The notes: generated by a model not told the origin, from the letters alone. A DNA stretch of 49,045 bases from UBA7332 sp051648105 (GCA_051648105.1 JBOFEN010000047.1:1-49045), one strand, 5' to 3'; shown: positions 25,137 to 34,593, counted from the stretch's first letter. Program-made: numbers and translations.

Positions 25137-26471
25137 ATGAAGATTATCATTGCTGGTGCTGGTGAGGTTGGTACCCACTTAGCAAAATTACTATCTCGAG
25201 AAGATCAAGATATTATTCTTATTGACCTGGATGAGAAGAAGCTTAGCTCTATTAATGCGAAGTATAATATTATGACGCATGTTGGTAACCCCACAAGAAT
25301 TGATACTCTAAAAGAGGCAGGGGTGAGGGGATGTGACCTATTTATTGCAGTTACTCCTCACGAAAGTTTTAACTTTACAGCATGTATTCTTGCCTCAGTT
25401 CTAGGAGCAAAGAAGACTGTAGCTCGTATTGAGAACCAGGAGTATCTTGATCCAAATCATCGTGAGATATTTGCTAATATTGGTGTGCATGAGTTGATCT
25501 ATCCTGAGATGCTTGCAACAGAAGAGATTTTAGCTTCTCTAAAACATCCATGGGCTCGTCAATGGCTAGAACTATCAAAAGGAGCATTCCTGCTTTTGGG
25601 TATCAAAGTTAGATCAAACGCCCCAATTATAGATAAGCCTCTAGCTGATCTAAATATAGATAAGGCCAACTTCCATGTTGTTGCAATTAATAGGAATCAA
25701 GAGACTATAATGCCGCGTGGTAATGATATGATAAAGGCTGGGGACATAGTATATTTCACTTTATGTCCAAGTGTAGTTGAGGATGTACGCCATTTGTGTG
25801 GAAAGACTGAGGTAGATATTCGTAAGATTATGGTCGTTGGTAGTGGCAAGATTACAGTACTAACAACAGAAAAGGCTCCTGATAGACTAGATATTAAAAT
25901 AATAGAGTCTGTACCAGAGAAGGCACAGAAACTTGTTGAGAAGGTGCATCGTGCAATGATAATACAAGGAGATGCTAGAAATACTGAATTATTACGAGAG
26001 GAAGGCATAAAAAATATAGATGCTTTTATTGCACTCACAGAAAGTTCAGAGGAGAATATCCTAGCCTGCTTGACAGCAAAACGTTTTGGGGTATCTAAAA
26101 CTATGGCAGAGGTCGAGAACCTCGACTATATATCTATGGCAGAGGGATTAGATATTGGTACTATAATAAACAAAAAATTGATTGCTGCTAGTCAGATATA
26201 TCATATGTTATTACGTACAAAGGCTTTAAATGTCAGGTGTCTAACTTATGCAGATGCTGAGATCGTTGAGATGATAGCTGGTGAGAAATCCAAAGTCACA
26301 AAATCAGTTGTACGTAATCTAAATCTTCCTAAAGAGATCACTCTTGGGGGATTAGTTCGTAATGGGCAAGGAATGATAGTAACGGGAGATACTCAGATTC
26401 TTCCTGGGGATATTGTTATTGTATTCTTTTTGGGTACTGCTATTAAGAAACTAGACAAATACTTTAACTAG
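25137..26471 (+). CDS. trkA: Trk potassium-uptake NAD-binding protein TrkA
   Basis: A 444-residue cytoplasmic regulator with two RCK units. The first Rossmann motif is GAGEVGTHLAKLL (residues 6-18); the second starts around residue 230 (IMVVGSGKIT). RCK-C domains follow each (about 145-225 and 375-444). It gates potassium flow through TrkH, encoded 26 bases downstream. The arrangement trkA-trkH is standard. Confidence 0.93.
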   Translation: MKIIIAGAGEVGTHLAKLLSREDQDIILIDLDEKKLSSINAKYNIMTHVGNPTRIDTLKEAGVRGCDLFIAVTPHESFNFTACILASVLGAKKTVARIENQEYLDPNHREIFANIGVHELIYPEMLATEEILASLKHPWARQWLELSKGAFLLLGIKVRSNAPIIDKPLADLNIDKANFHVVAINRNQETIMPRGNDMIKAGDIVYFTLCPSVVEDVRHLCGKTEVDIRKIMVVGSGKITVLTTEKAPDRLDIKIIESVPEKAQKLVEKVHRAMIIQGDARNTELLREEGIKNIDAFIALTESSEENILACLTAKRFGVSKTMAEVENLDYISMAEGLDIGTIINKKLIAASQIYHMLLRTKALNVRCLTYADAEIVEMIAGEKSKVTKSVVRNLNLPKEITLGGLVRNGQGMIVTGDTQILPGDIVIVFFLGTAIKKLDKYFN

Positions 26472-26497
26472 TACCCCGTCTCAAACTGATCTTTACT

Positions 26498-27961
26498 ATG
26501 AAAGAGATAAATCTAAAATTAACATCATACGTATTAGGCCTGCTTCTACTTGTAGAGGCAGGCTTCCTATCATTATCAACCCTTGTGTCATTCCTCTATA
26601 AAGAGGAGGATCTCCACTCATTTCTATTCTCTGTAGGTGTTTCTATCGTTTTGGGCTCTATACTAATCTTTGCGGGCAGAGGATATAGCCAAGATATAGG
26701 AAAACGTGAGGGGTTTCTTATTGTTACTCTAACTTGGATTCTATACTCTTTAGTTGGAACAATACCTTTTGTCTTGAGCGGAAGTATCCCCAGCTTTACA
26801 AACGCCTTCTTTGAGACTATCTCTGGCTTTACAGGCACTGGTGCAAGTATACTTAATAACATAGAGGAGCTCCCTCATGGTATTCTATTTTGGCGCAGTA
26901 TAACCCAATGGATGGGAGGAATGGGTATGGTTGTCTTTACCATTGCTTTGATACCTCTATTGAATCTAACAGGGGGATGTGTACTTTATAATACAGAATC
27001 ACCAGGTCTGACTAAAGATAAGATGACTCCACAAGTCACAGATACAGCTCGTAGGTTGTGGTTTATGTATTTAGCATTGACAATAATCCAAGTCTTGCTT
27101 CTACTTCTAGGTCCGATGAATCTTTTCGAAGCCATTTGTCATAGCTTCACTGCTATGGGAACAGGAGGCTATTCTACAAAGCAGTCTAGTATTGCCGCTT
27201 TCAATTCACCATATACAGAGTATATTCTAACGATATTTTGCTTTATTGCAGGTATAAACTTCTCACTTCTATTTCTTATTCTATTTGGCAAGGTCAAAAA
27301 GGCTATCTTTAATGATGAGTTTAAGTGGTACTTTGGTTTTGCCGTTGTAGCTACAATATTGACTATGTATGGCCTTATCCATAAAGGTATATATACTAAT
27401 TTTGAAGAGGCTTTCAGGTATGCACTTTTTCAAGTTGTTACATTAATGACGACCTGTGGATATGCAACAGGTGATTACGTAGCATGGGGTTCATACTTCG
27501 GATTTATTTTTACTCTCTTGATGATAGTTGGTGGTAGTGCAGGTTCTACCTCTGGGGGAGTTAAGACCATACGAATAGTTGTTATGATCAAAAATATGTT
27601 CAATGAGTTTCGAAAACAGCTCCACCCTAGTGCTCTAGTTCCCGTCAAGTTGAACCATCAGGTTGTGCCTAATCCATACGTTGTCAAAACATTAGCGTTT
27701 ATATTTGTGTACCTATGTGTGGTTTCAATCGGATCAGTAGTACTAACATACGAGGGTTGTACCTTTGATGAAGCAATAGGTTCTGTTGTTTCTTGCATAA
27801 GTGGAGTAGGCCCAGGTTTAGGGCGTTCAGGTCCAGCTGGCAACTATGATTTTATGAGCTCAATATCCAAATGGACCCTCTCTGCAGTCATGCTTGTTGG
27901 TCGACTAGAGCTTTTCACTGTATTAATACTCTTTACTCCAGCCTTCTGGTTTAATAGATAA
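26498..27961 (+). CDS. trkH: Trk potassium transporter TrkH
   Basis: A 487-residue inner-membrane protein with about ten membrane spans. Four pore-loop segments are visible as FFETISGFTGTGASIL, CHSFTAMGTGGYST, VTLMTTCGYATGDY and GSVVSCISGVGPGLG. It forms the potassium channel that TrkA gates. It lies 26 bases after trkA. Confidence 0.93.
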   Translation: MKEINLKLTSYVLGLLLLVEAGFLSLSTLVSFLYKEEDLHSFLFSVGVSIVLGSILIFAGRGYSQDIGKREGFLIVTLTWILYSLVGTIPFVLSGSIPSFTNAFFETISGFTGTGASILNNIEELPHGILFWRSITQWMGGMGMVVFTIALIPLLNLTGGCVLYNTESPGLTKDKMTPQVTDTARRLWFMYLALTIIQVLLLLLGPMNLFEAICHSFTAMGTGGYSTKQSSIAAFNSPYTEYILTIFCFIAGINFSLLFLILFGKVKKAIFNDEFKWYFGFAVVATILTMYGLIHKGIYTNFEEAFRYALFQVVTLMTTCGYATGDYVAWGSYFGFIFTLLMIVGGSAGSTSGGVKTIRIVVMIKNMFNEFRKQLHPSALVPVKLNHQVVPNPYVVKTLAFIFVYLCVVSIGSVVLTYEGCTFDEAIGSVVSCISGVGPGLGRSGPAGNYDFMSSISKWTLSAVMLVGRLELFTVLILFTPAFWFNR

Positions 27962-27984
27962 GAATAACTATAAATCTAATCAAT

Positions 27985-30966
27985 ATGAATAGACGTAAAA
28001 TCAACCAACTATATCTAAAAGATACCTACTTTGCTCAGTTAATGCAGAAGCGAATAGTTAGTATACTTTTACTTGCTAGGAAGTACGATGCTTTTATGTT
28101 GGAGGATGATGGAAGGATAGAAGAGCAGATTTTTCTTGAATACACATCCCTAAACCTTCGATACCCACCTCGTATTACGCTTGTGACAAATGAGCAAGAG
28201 GCTATGTCAGAGTTAGAGGAGAATAGATATGACTTGGTTATTGCAATGCCTGGTGTAAATTCCTATGATGTATTTAATGTAGCAACCCAGATCAAGGCTA
28301 CTCACCCACTGATACCAATAGTTGTACTTACTCCATTCTCTAGGGAGATATCCCTAAGGTTAGCAAATGTAAATCTTGAGGCAATTGATTACATCTTTAG
28401 TTGGTTAGGTAATACTGAACTACTACTGGCTATAATCAAGCTGATTGAGGATAAGATGAATGCAGAGTATGATGCTGAGGCTGTTGGCGCTCAAGTAATA
28501 CTCTTTGTGGAGAACTCCATTCGCTTCTACTCCTCAATGCTTCCTACACTATATAACTATATTCTCAAGCAGTCACAATGTTTCTCAAAAGAGGCTCTCA
28601 ATGAACATGAGATGATGCTACGTATGAGGGGTAGACCGAAGATCCTTCTAGCAAGAAACTATGAGGAGGCAATGGAGTTATACTTGAAGTATAAGAAAAA
28701 TATGCTTGGCATAGTATCCGATGTTAGGTTTCGCCGTGAGGGTGTCACAGACCCAATTGCAGGCATACGTTTCTGCACACAGGTTAGGCTAGAGGATCCT
28801 TTTATGCCAATCATTATCCAATCAGCAGAGAGTGAAAACCGCGAACTGGCTGAGGCAATAAATGCAAACTTCCTTGACAAAGGGTCAAAGAAGCTTGCGA
28901 TTGATCTAAGAGATATTATTGGTAGTACTTTCGGTTTTGGTGACTTTATACTTCAAGACCCTAGTACAGGTAAAGAGATAATGAGATTTGCTAATCTTAA
29001 GGAATTTCAAAATAATATACTATCCTTTCCTGAGGACTCATTTGTATTTCATGCTTCGCGTAACCACTTCTCAAGATGGTTGTACTCTAGAGCGATGTTC
29101 CCATTGGCTGAGTTCGTCAGACAGCATAGGATATACAACTATCCAAACTTTGAGGCAGCCAAACAAGCTATCTTCGATGCTATCGTTCAATATAGAAGAA
29201 TGAAGAATCGTGGGGTTGTTGCAGTATTTGAGAAGGATAGATATGATAAATACTCAAACTTTGCCCGTATTGGTGAAGGCTCACTCGGTGGAAAGGGAAG
29301 AGGTCTTGCATTCATCGACTCAATAATAAAGGGGCATCCAGATCTCGAAGAGTATGCAGATACAATAATTACGATACCCAAAACCGTGGTGCTTTGTTCT
29401 GACTATTTTGATGATTTCATGGAGTCTAATAATCTTTGGGGGCTTGCACTTTCTGATCTTTCAGATCAGCAGATTCTACACTACTTCCTAAAGGCTCAAC
29501 TCCCGGATAAGCTTATTGATGATTTCATCTCATTTATGAATGCAACTAATAAGCCAATAGCTATTAGATCCTCTAGTGTACTTGAAGATTCACACTATCA
29601 GCCATTCGCGGGTGTATATAGTACCTATATGGTGCCTAACCTAGATGATAAGATGGAGAGTGTGAGGCTTATAGCGGCTGCTATTAAGTCTGTATATGCC
29701 TCTGTCTTCTACAGAGAATCCAAGGCCTATATGTTAGCCACATCAAATCTTATTGATCAAGAGAAGATGTCTATAATCCTTCAGGAGGTTGCTGGTCAAA
29801 ACTATGGAGAGAGGTACTATCCTATCCTCTCAGGTGTGGCTCGTTCACTAAACTTCTACCCTATACAAGATGAGAAGCCTACAGATGGTATTGCTAATAT
29901 CGCCTTTGGACTAGGCAAGACAATTGTAGGTGGAGGCGTTTCACTTAGGTTCTCACCCAAACACCCCAAGCATGTACTTCAGCTGAGCGATATCGAGATA
30001 GCTCTAAAGGAGACACAGACTAGGTTCTATGCTCTTTCGATGAAGCCTATTGATAGACCCTTTGAGGTGGAGGATGGTTTTAATCTGCTAAACCCGCTAA
30101 TTAGAGATGCCGAGCAGGATGGTACGCTCCGTAATGCTGTCTCAACCTACGACTTTCAGAATAAAGTACTTTATGATGGCTTAAGACCAGGAGGAAGGAA
30201 AGTCGTGACATTCGCAAATGTACTTCAACATGAAACTTATCCCCTTGCTGAAGTGCTACAGGAGGTTCTTAAAGTGGGAGAGGAGGAGATGGGTACACCC
30301 GTGGAGATAGAATTTGCTGTTGATATGGATCACCCAGACTATCCACAAGGTATTTTCTATTGGCTTCAGATAAGGCCTATTGTAGACTCAAATCAGACAA
30401 ATGATCAAGTCCAACAGCTTACATCCACGGAGAGTATAGATAAGAAAGATGCTCTACTGATATCTAATAACTCTTTAGGTCACGGTACTATTGATGATTT
30501 GTTTGATGTAGTCTATATAAAGAGCGAAGGATTCTCATCGATGCATAATCATGAATTAGTGCCCTTGATTGATAATATCAACCAAGAGTTGCAGAGTCAA
30601 GGAAGAAACTACGTATTAGTAGGCCCTGGCCGTTGGGGCTCATCTGATCGCTTCCTTGGTATTCCTGTAAAGTGGGCACATATCTCATCTGCCAGACTAA
30701 TTGTAGAGCGGGGGTTAGAGAACTATCGAATTGAGCCTTCTCAGGGAACTCATTTCTTTCAAAATCTCACATCGTTCGGAGTTGGGTACTTCACCATCAA
30801 TCCATTTATGAACGATGGGTTTTTCAATGAAGAGTACCTAAACTCACTTCCAGCAATTTTTGAGAATGGATCGCTCCGACATGTAAGACTTGAAAATCCA
30901 TTCTCAATAATACTTAATGGTAAAAAGGGTATTGGTGCAGTGCTTCTTTCTAAGGGGGAGGAGTGA
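27985..30966 (+). CDS. Receiver-like domains fused to a PEP-synthase-type ATP-grasp domain
   Basis: A 993-residue cytoplasmic protein. Residues about 20-160 and 200-325 each resemble CheY-like receivers; the second has an Asp in GIVSDVRF and a Lys in LDKGSKK, the first seems to lack the acceptor Asp. Residues about 430-810 resemble the PEP synthase/PPDK nucleotide-binding domain (GEGSLGGKGRGL, AIRSSSVLEDSH, FGLGKTIVGGG). The C-terminus has VLVGPGRWGSSDRF. I see no phosphohistidine mobile domain and no PEP-binding barrel, so it is unlikely to be a full PEP synthase. Function unknown, perhaps regulated phosphotransfer. It lies 23 bases after trkH. Confidence 0.75.
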   Translation: MNRRKINQLYLKDTYFAQLMQKRIVSILLLARKYDAFMLEDDGRIEEQIFLEYTSLNLRYPPRITLVTNEQEAMSELEENRYDLVIAMPGVNSYDVFNVATQIKATHPLIPIVVLTPFSREISLRLANVNLEAIDYIFSWLGNTELLLAIIKLIEDKMNAEYDAEAVGAQVILFVENSIRFYSSMLPTLYNYILKQSQCFSKEALNEHEMMLRMRGRPKILLARNYEEAMELYLKYKKNMLGIVSDVRFRREGVTDPIAGIRFCTQVRLEDPFMPIIIQSAESENRELAEAINANFLDKGSKKLAIDLRDIIGSTFGFGDFILQDPSTGKEIMRFANLKEFQNNILSFPEDSFVFHASRNHFSRWLYSRAMFPLAEFVRQHRIYNYPNFEAAKQAIFDAIVQYRRMKNRGVVAVFEKDRYDKYSNFARIGEGSLGGKGRGLAFIDSIIKGHPDLEEYADTIITIPKTVVLCSDYFDDFMESNNLWGLALSDLSDQQILHYFLKAQLPDKLIDDFISFMNATNKPIAIRSSSVLEDSHYQPFAGVYSTYMVPNLDDKMESVRLIAAAIKSVYASVFYRESKAYMLATSNLIDQEKMSIILQEVAGQNYGERYYPILSGVARSLNFYPIQDEKPTDGIANIAFGLGKTIVGGGVSLRFSPKHPKHVLQLSDIEIALKETQTRFYALSMKPIDRPFEVEDGFNLLNPLIRDAEQDGTLRNAVSTYDFQNKVLYDGLRPGGRKVVTFANVLQHETYPLAEVLQEVLKVGEEEMGTPVEIEFAVDMDHPDYPQGIFYWLQIRPIVDSNQTNDQVQQLTSTESIDKKDALLISNNSLGHGTIDDLFDVVYIKSEGFSSMHNHELVPLIDNINQELQSQGRNYVLVGPGRWGSSDRFLGIPVKWAHISSARLIVERGLENYRIEPSQGTHFFQNLTSFGVGYFTINPFMNDGFFNEEYLNSLPAIFENGSLRHVRLENPFSIILNGKKGIGAVLLSKGEE

Positions 30967-31071
30967 TCCGCGAATAATTCGTTTACTGACAGTAAATAAG
31001 TGCTTTCTCCTATTGAGAAAATACTTTGGAAAGTTTCACTGAACAAAACCATCTATTTGTCACCATCAAAA

Positions 31072-31152
31072 TTAGCCTCAGCTTAATCTTTGGTTAGCCA
31101 CTGTCTAACTAACGATTAGGCTGAGGCTAACTGTTGCTTAGGCTGGGTCTAA
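31072..31152. repeat. Cluster of TTAG-N7-CTAA palindromic units
   Basis: Four 15-bp units in 81 bases: TTAGCCTCAGCTTAA (31072, imperfect), TTAGCCACTGTCTAA (31094), TTAGGCTGAGGCTAA (31116) and TTAGGCTGGGTCTAA (31138), with starts exactly 22 bases apart. The first and third are also inverted copies of each other and can form a 17-bp stem with one mismatch (31072-31088 with 31114-31130). Confidence 0.8.
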
Positions 31153-31202
31153 TCTTCTTATTGATCTATCTCAATAGTATCTCAGTTAATTAATAGACGG
31201 AT

Positions 31203-31520
31203 TTAACAAATCACTATTAACGAAATGGCAAAATCGCCTCACAGAGTCTTAGTTTTGCTGTTTTCTATCTACATATCTACATCTTCAATGATTATCAATC
31301 TATTAAGTATGTAGATAGAAACCTATCTACATGGTCGATTTTTATATTAAAATTGTAGTTGAAGTTATAGATTCTACTATTGAATAGCTTTTACTCAATT
31401 GTTTCTGTTGTATATGTAAACAACAGAAACATCAAGTGTTAATATGGTTCGATGTAGATAGAAAAAACAGATTTTTTTCTCTGTGAGTTTGAAATTTGAT
31501 GGTGGTGTGGGGATTTTACA
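31203..31520. repeat. Iteron element, copy 2
   Basis: Left box 31203-31256 and right box 31460-31520 match copy 1 closely. The iteron here is ATGTAGATAG, in place of GTGTAGATAG: forward CTATCTACAT at 31265-31274 and partly at 31275-31282, reverse at 31309-31318, forward at 31323-31332, and one reverse next to the right box (31452-31461). Copy 2 has one reverse iteron where copies 1 and 3 have three. An extra 11-bp perfect hairpin (TGTTTCTGTTG/CAACAGAAACA) lies at 31400-31431. Confidence 0.85.
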
Positions 31521-31709
31521 AAAAGGGTTATATTCTTAGAGATTAGGAGTTCCGTAAATAATCTGCTAGATCTAGGATATCTGCGTGAATAATCTTCATC
31601 AATTATGGATTAAACATTTAGCATTATTAATTATATACCCAAAAAGGCTTTGACTTTAATGGGTAAACCCTTTGAGTTTGCACCCAAAACTCTGTGACTT
31701 TCGACCCCT

Positions 31710-31738
31710 AACTCAGTGCAAAATTAGGCTTAGTCTAA
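31710..31738. repeat. Shared 18-bp box plus TTAGGCTTAGTCTAA
   Basis: AACTCAGTGCAAAATTAG at 31710-31727 is identical to 775-792. It overlaps a perfect-arm TTAG-N7-CTAA unit at 31724-31738. Confidence 0.75.
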
Positions 31739-31785
31739 ATGTAGTGATTTAATATAATAGCTAAGTTATTAATTAATTGCCAGAT

Positions 31786-32129
31786 TTAACAAATCACTAT
31801 TAATGAAACGGCATAATTCCCTCACAGAGTCTTAGTTTTTGATAGTTTCTATCGCCACATCGCCACCTGCTATGAGTCTCAGTTGTTTAGGTGTGGTGAT
31901 AGGCTGTGGTGATAGGTGGCGATAGAATTCTATCACCACAATCATTTTTAGCTTAATCGCGGGAGTAATATTGTGAAATATAGTCCAGTTTACAGTGAAC
32001 AAATTGCTCGGGGTGGGTTGTTAAGTAAAATAGATTGAGCTCACTTGTTAAAACAATTTTGCTAAGACAGAAAAAACAGATTTTTTTCTCTGTGAGTTTG
32101 AAATATGGCGTGTCTAATTAGATTTTACA
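31786..32129. repeat. Iteron element, copy 3
   Basis: Left box 31786-31839 and right box 32069-32129 match copies 1 and 2. The iteron has changed to GTGGTGATAG or GTGGCGATAG: forward CTATCGCCAC (31849-31858) and ATCGCCACC (31859-31867), reverse at 31893-31902, 31906-31915 and 31916-31925, forward CTATCACCAC at 31930-31939. Offsets from the left box (63, 107, 144) agree with copy 1 (62, 107, 144). The iteron beside the right box is lost. Confidence 0.85.
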
Positions 32130-32183
32130 AAATGCAGATAGCGACTTGAAAAAGATTGCACCATCTGGTCGATGAAAGTTGGC

Positions 32184-32235
32184 AAAAAAGTATAGAGGTA
32201 GAAGAACATAGTGTTCTTCTACCTCTATACTTTTT
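32184..32235 (-). terminator. Terminator of the aldolase gene
   Basis: A perfect 22-bp stem (AAAGTATAGAGGTAGAAGAA and two more bases, with its reverse complement) around a 3-base loop, with A- and T-runs at both ends. It lies 13 bases after the aldolase stop. Confidence 0.9.
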
Positions 32236-32247
32236 ATCATCAAGTGA

Positions 32248-33240
32248 TTAGATTCTGTTTGCAGATCCCAATACGTTAACGATTTTGTTTTTGTAAAGCT
32301 CTTTCAATGACTCACGAGCTGGACCTAGGTATTTACGTGGGTCAAACTCTGCTGGTGAATTAGCGAATACTTCGCGGATAGCAGCAGTCATAGCCAAACG
32401 ACCATCTGAGTCGATGTTGATTTTACATACAGCTGAAGCTGCAGCTTTACGTAGTTGCTCCTCTGGAATACCGATAGCATCTTTCATAGCGCCACCATAT
32501 TTGTTGATCATCGCAACTTGATCCTGTGGTACAGAAGAAGCTCCGTGAAGAACGATAGGGAAACCAGGAATACGTTTTTCGATCTCCTCTAGGATGTCGA
32601 AACGCAATGGAGGAGGAACAAGTACGCCCTCAGCGTTTTTAGTACACTGCTCTGGTTTGAATTTGTTAGCTCCGTGAGAAGTACCGATTGAGATAGCCAA
32701 TGAGTCAACTCCTGTACGCTTAACAAAGTCTTCAACCTCTTCAGGACGAGTGTAAGTGTGGTGTTCTGCAACAACGTCATCTTCAACACCAGCAAGTACA
32801 CCTAGTTCACCCTCTACAGTTACACCGTGAGCGTGAGCGTACTCAACTACTTTTTTTGTCAAAGCAACGTTCTCTTCGTATGAGTGGTGTGAACCATCGA
32901 TCATTACTGAAGAGAATCCCATGTCGATACATGACTTACACAATTCAAAAGTATCACCGTGATCCAAGTGAAGAGCGATAGGTACTTCAACACCCAATTC
33001 TTTAGCGTACTCAACAGCACCTTGTGCCAAGTAACGAAGAAGAGTTTGGTTTGCATATTTACGAGCACCGCTAGATACCTGAAGGATTACAGGAGATTTA
33101 GTTTCAGCAGCAGCAGAAACGATTGCCTGCATTTGCTCTAGGTTATTAAAGTTGAACGCTGGGATTGCGTAACCACCTTCGAACGCTTTCTTGAACAATT
33201 CCTTGGTGTTTACCAAGCCTAATTCTTTGTAGCTTACCAT
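32248..33240 (-). CDS. fba: Class II fructose-bisphosphate aldolase
   Basis: A 330-residue zinc-dependent aldolase, which splits fructose 1,6-bisphosphate into dihydroxyacetone phosphate and glyceraldehyde 3-phosphate. The motif HLDHGD is at residues 91-96, giving the catalytic Asp93 and zinc ligand His94. Also visible are MIDGSHHSYEENV, GELGVLAGVEDDV and HGASSVP. The length and motifs fit the class II family. Single gene with its own -7 box and terminator. Confidence 0.95.
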   Translation of the reverse strand: MVSYKELGLVNTKELFKKAFEGGYAIPAFNFNNLEQMQAIVSAAAETKSPVILQVSSGARKYANQTLLRYLAQGAVEYAKELGVEVPIALHLDHGDTFELCKSCIDMGFSSVMIDGSHHSYEENVALTKKVVEYAHAHGVTVEGELGVLAGVEDDVVAEHHTYTRPEEVEDFVKRTGVDSLAISIGTSHGANKFKPEQCTKNAEGVLVPPPLRFDILEEIEKRIPGFPIVLHGASSVPQDQVAMINKYGGAMKDAIGIPEEQLRKAAASAVCKINIDSDGRLAMTAAIREVFANSPAEFDPRKYLGPARESLKELYKNKIVNVLGSANRI

Positions 33241-33274
33241 AGTTGTATAATTCTGTAAAAGTTAAAAAGTCGAG

Positions 33275-33282
33275 CAAAGATA
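33275..33282 (-). promoter_or_regulatory. -7 promoter box (TATCTTTG) of the aldolase gene
   Basis: An exact TAnnTTTG match on the minus strand, 34 bases before the ATG. Confidence 0.6.
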
Positions 33283-33336
33283 ATCATAATGTACGATCAG
33301 AGGTAATATATATACATATTTTGTCAGTGATATAAC

Positions 33337-33377
33337 AAAAAAAAAAGTCCAGATAGTTTGATTGCTATCTGGACTTT
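33337..33377 (-). terminator. Terminator of the EEP gene
   Basis: AAAGTCCAGATAG pairs with CTATCTGGACTTT around 8 bases, followed on the minus strand by a run of T residues. Confidence 0.85.
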
Positions 33378-33421
33378 GCAAAATGCTTTACCTATTGTAT
33401 GGTTTGCTTTACAATAATATC

Positions 33422-34450
33422 TTATTTTACCTCTTTGAGCATATATATAATAGTTGGGAAGTGGTCACTATACCCATTTTGCCATACACCACCAGCGTGC
33501 GTACGTAGAGGGTATCCTTTGTAACTACCTTCTTGATTTTTTAAGAAATCACGGTTGAATACCTCAGCTTGCCAATACTTAAGTGTAGAGCGATCTTTGC
33601 CCAATAGGTTCTCAGAAATGATAATTTGGTCGAATAGATTCCATTTTCCTTGGTAGGCTAGTGTTCCAATGCCTTTATCAAGAATCTGCCAGAATGGGTT
33701 ATAAAGTCCATTCTCTTTTACTTGTTCTTGTTTCTTCTTTGCACCTAACACGTCTTTTACAGGAATGTTGAATGGGTCGTCATTGAAGTCACCCATAACA
33801 ACAATGCGACTTTCTGGAGCAACTTGTTGGATTGAGTCAACGATAGATTTTGTAACCCTAGCACACATTGCACGTTTTGGTCTTGATCTCTCTTCACCAC
33901 CCCTTCTTGAAGGCCAGTGGAGTACAATAATATGGAAAAGCTCACCAGAGATTCTACCTCTTACAACAAGTTGATCTCTCGTTTTAAATTTTGGCTCCTC
34001 GTGGTCAATAACTGTTCTTGATTCACTTCCCTCATATTGAAATAGTTTAGGGTTGTAGAGTAGAGCACAGTCAACACCCCTTGGGTCTGGACCATCATAG
34101 TGTACAACTTGCATATTCTTTTTTGCAAAGTCACCAGTTCTTACAAGGTCCTCAAGTACACTCTTGTTTTCGATCTCAGCTAGACCAATTACCGCAGGGC
34201 CTATAGGGCATTTTTCTTTGGCAAGTTGATCAAGAGCATAAGCCATTTTATTTAACTTATTAGTGTACTTAAATGTGTCCCATTTTGTAGGTCCAGAAGG
34301 TGTGTATTCCTTGTCATTTGGTCCAGGGATTGTGTCAAAAAGGTTCTCAAGATTGTAAAATGCGATACTGTATGCAGCTAGCTTCTTTTCTTGAGCAATA
34401 GCAGTGAAAGCTATCCAAAGTGTCAGAAGACAAACGAATCCTCTTTTCAT
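33422..34450 (-). CDS. Exported endonuclease/exonuclease/phosphatase (EEP) family protein
   Basis: A 342-residue enzyme with a signal peptide (MKRGFVCLLTLWIAFTAIAQ). The EEP metal-dependent phosphodiesterase fold is shown by GLAEIENKSVL (metal-binding Glu), VLHWPSRRGG, VMGDFNDDPFN and the terminal SDHFP. It acts outside the cytoplasm on nucleic acids or other phosphodiesters. It is divergent from a TonB receptor operon with OB-fold-like lipoproteins, suggesting a shared role in nucleic-acid or phosphate scavenging (inference). Confidence 0.85.
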   Translation of the reverse strand: MKRGFVCLLTLWIAFTAIAQEKKLAAYSIAFYNLENLFDTIPGPNDKEYTPSGPTKWDTFKYTNKLNKMAYALDQLAKEKCPIGPAVIGLAEIENKSVLEDLVRTGDFAKKNMQVVHYDGPDPRGVDCALLYNPKLFQYEGSESRTVIDHEEPKFKTRDQLVVRGRISGELFHIIVLHWPSRRGGEERSRPKRAMCARVTKSIVDSIQQVAPESRIVVMGDFNDDPFNIPVKDVLGAKKKQEQVKENGLYNPFWQILDKGIGTLAYQGKWNLFDQIIISENLLGKDRSTLKYWQAEVFNRDFLKNQEGSYKGYPLRTHAGGVWQNGYSDHFPTIIYMLKEVK

Positions 34451-34492
34451 AACTCTTTTGTTTGATTAATTATTAAGCTTGATTTATGGGCC

Positions 34493-34500
34493 CAAAGGTA
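34493..34500 (-). promoter_or_regulatory. -7 promoter box (TACCTTTG) of the EEP gene
   Basis: TAnnTTTG match on the minus strand 42 bases before the ATG. Confidence 0.5.
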
Positions 34501-34593
34501 TCTCAAAATGGCGCTTTATAAAAGAAATAGAGCTTACTTTTTTTTTTTATGTAGATAAAACGTTTTTGTAATATGGCTTTGTTCAAAATTTCA

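Larger units (their letters stand above)
30967..32183. other. Gene-free, repeat-rich region between convergent genes
   Basis: About 1.2 kb without a credible frame, between the 3' ends of the receiver/PEP-like gene and the aldolase gene. It contains a cluster of 15-bp TTAG-N7-CTAA palindromes (31072-31152), iteron element copy 2 (31203-31520), a degenerate TTTGAGTTTG segment with the shared 18-bp box (31710-31727), another palindrome (31724-31738) and iteron element copy 3 (31786-32129). The order of modules matches that in 1-997. Confidence 0.8.
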
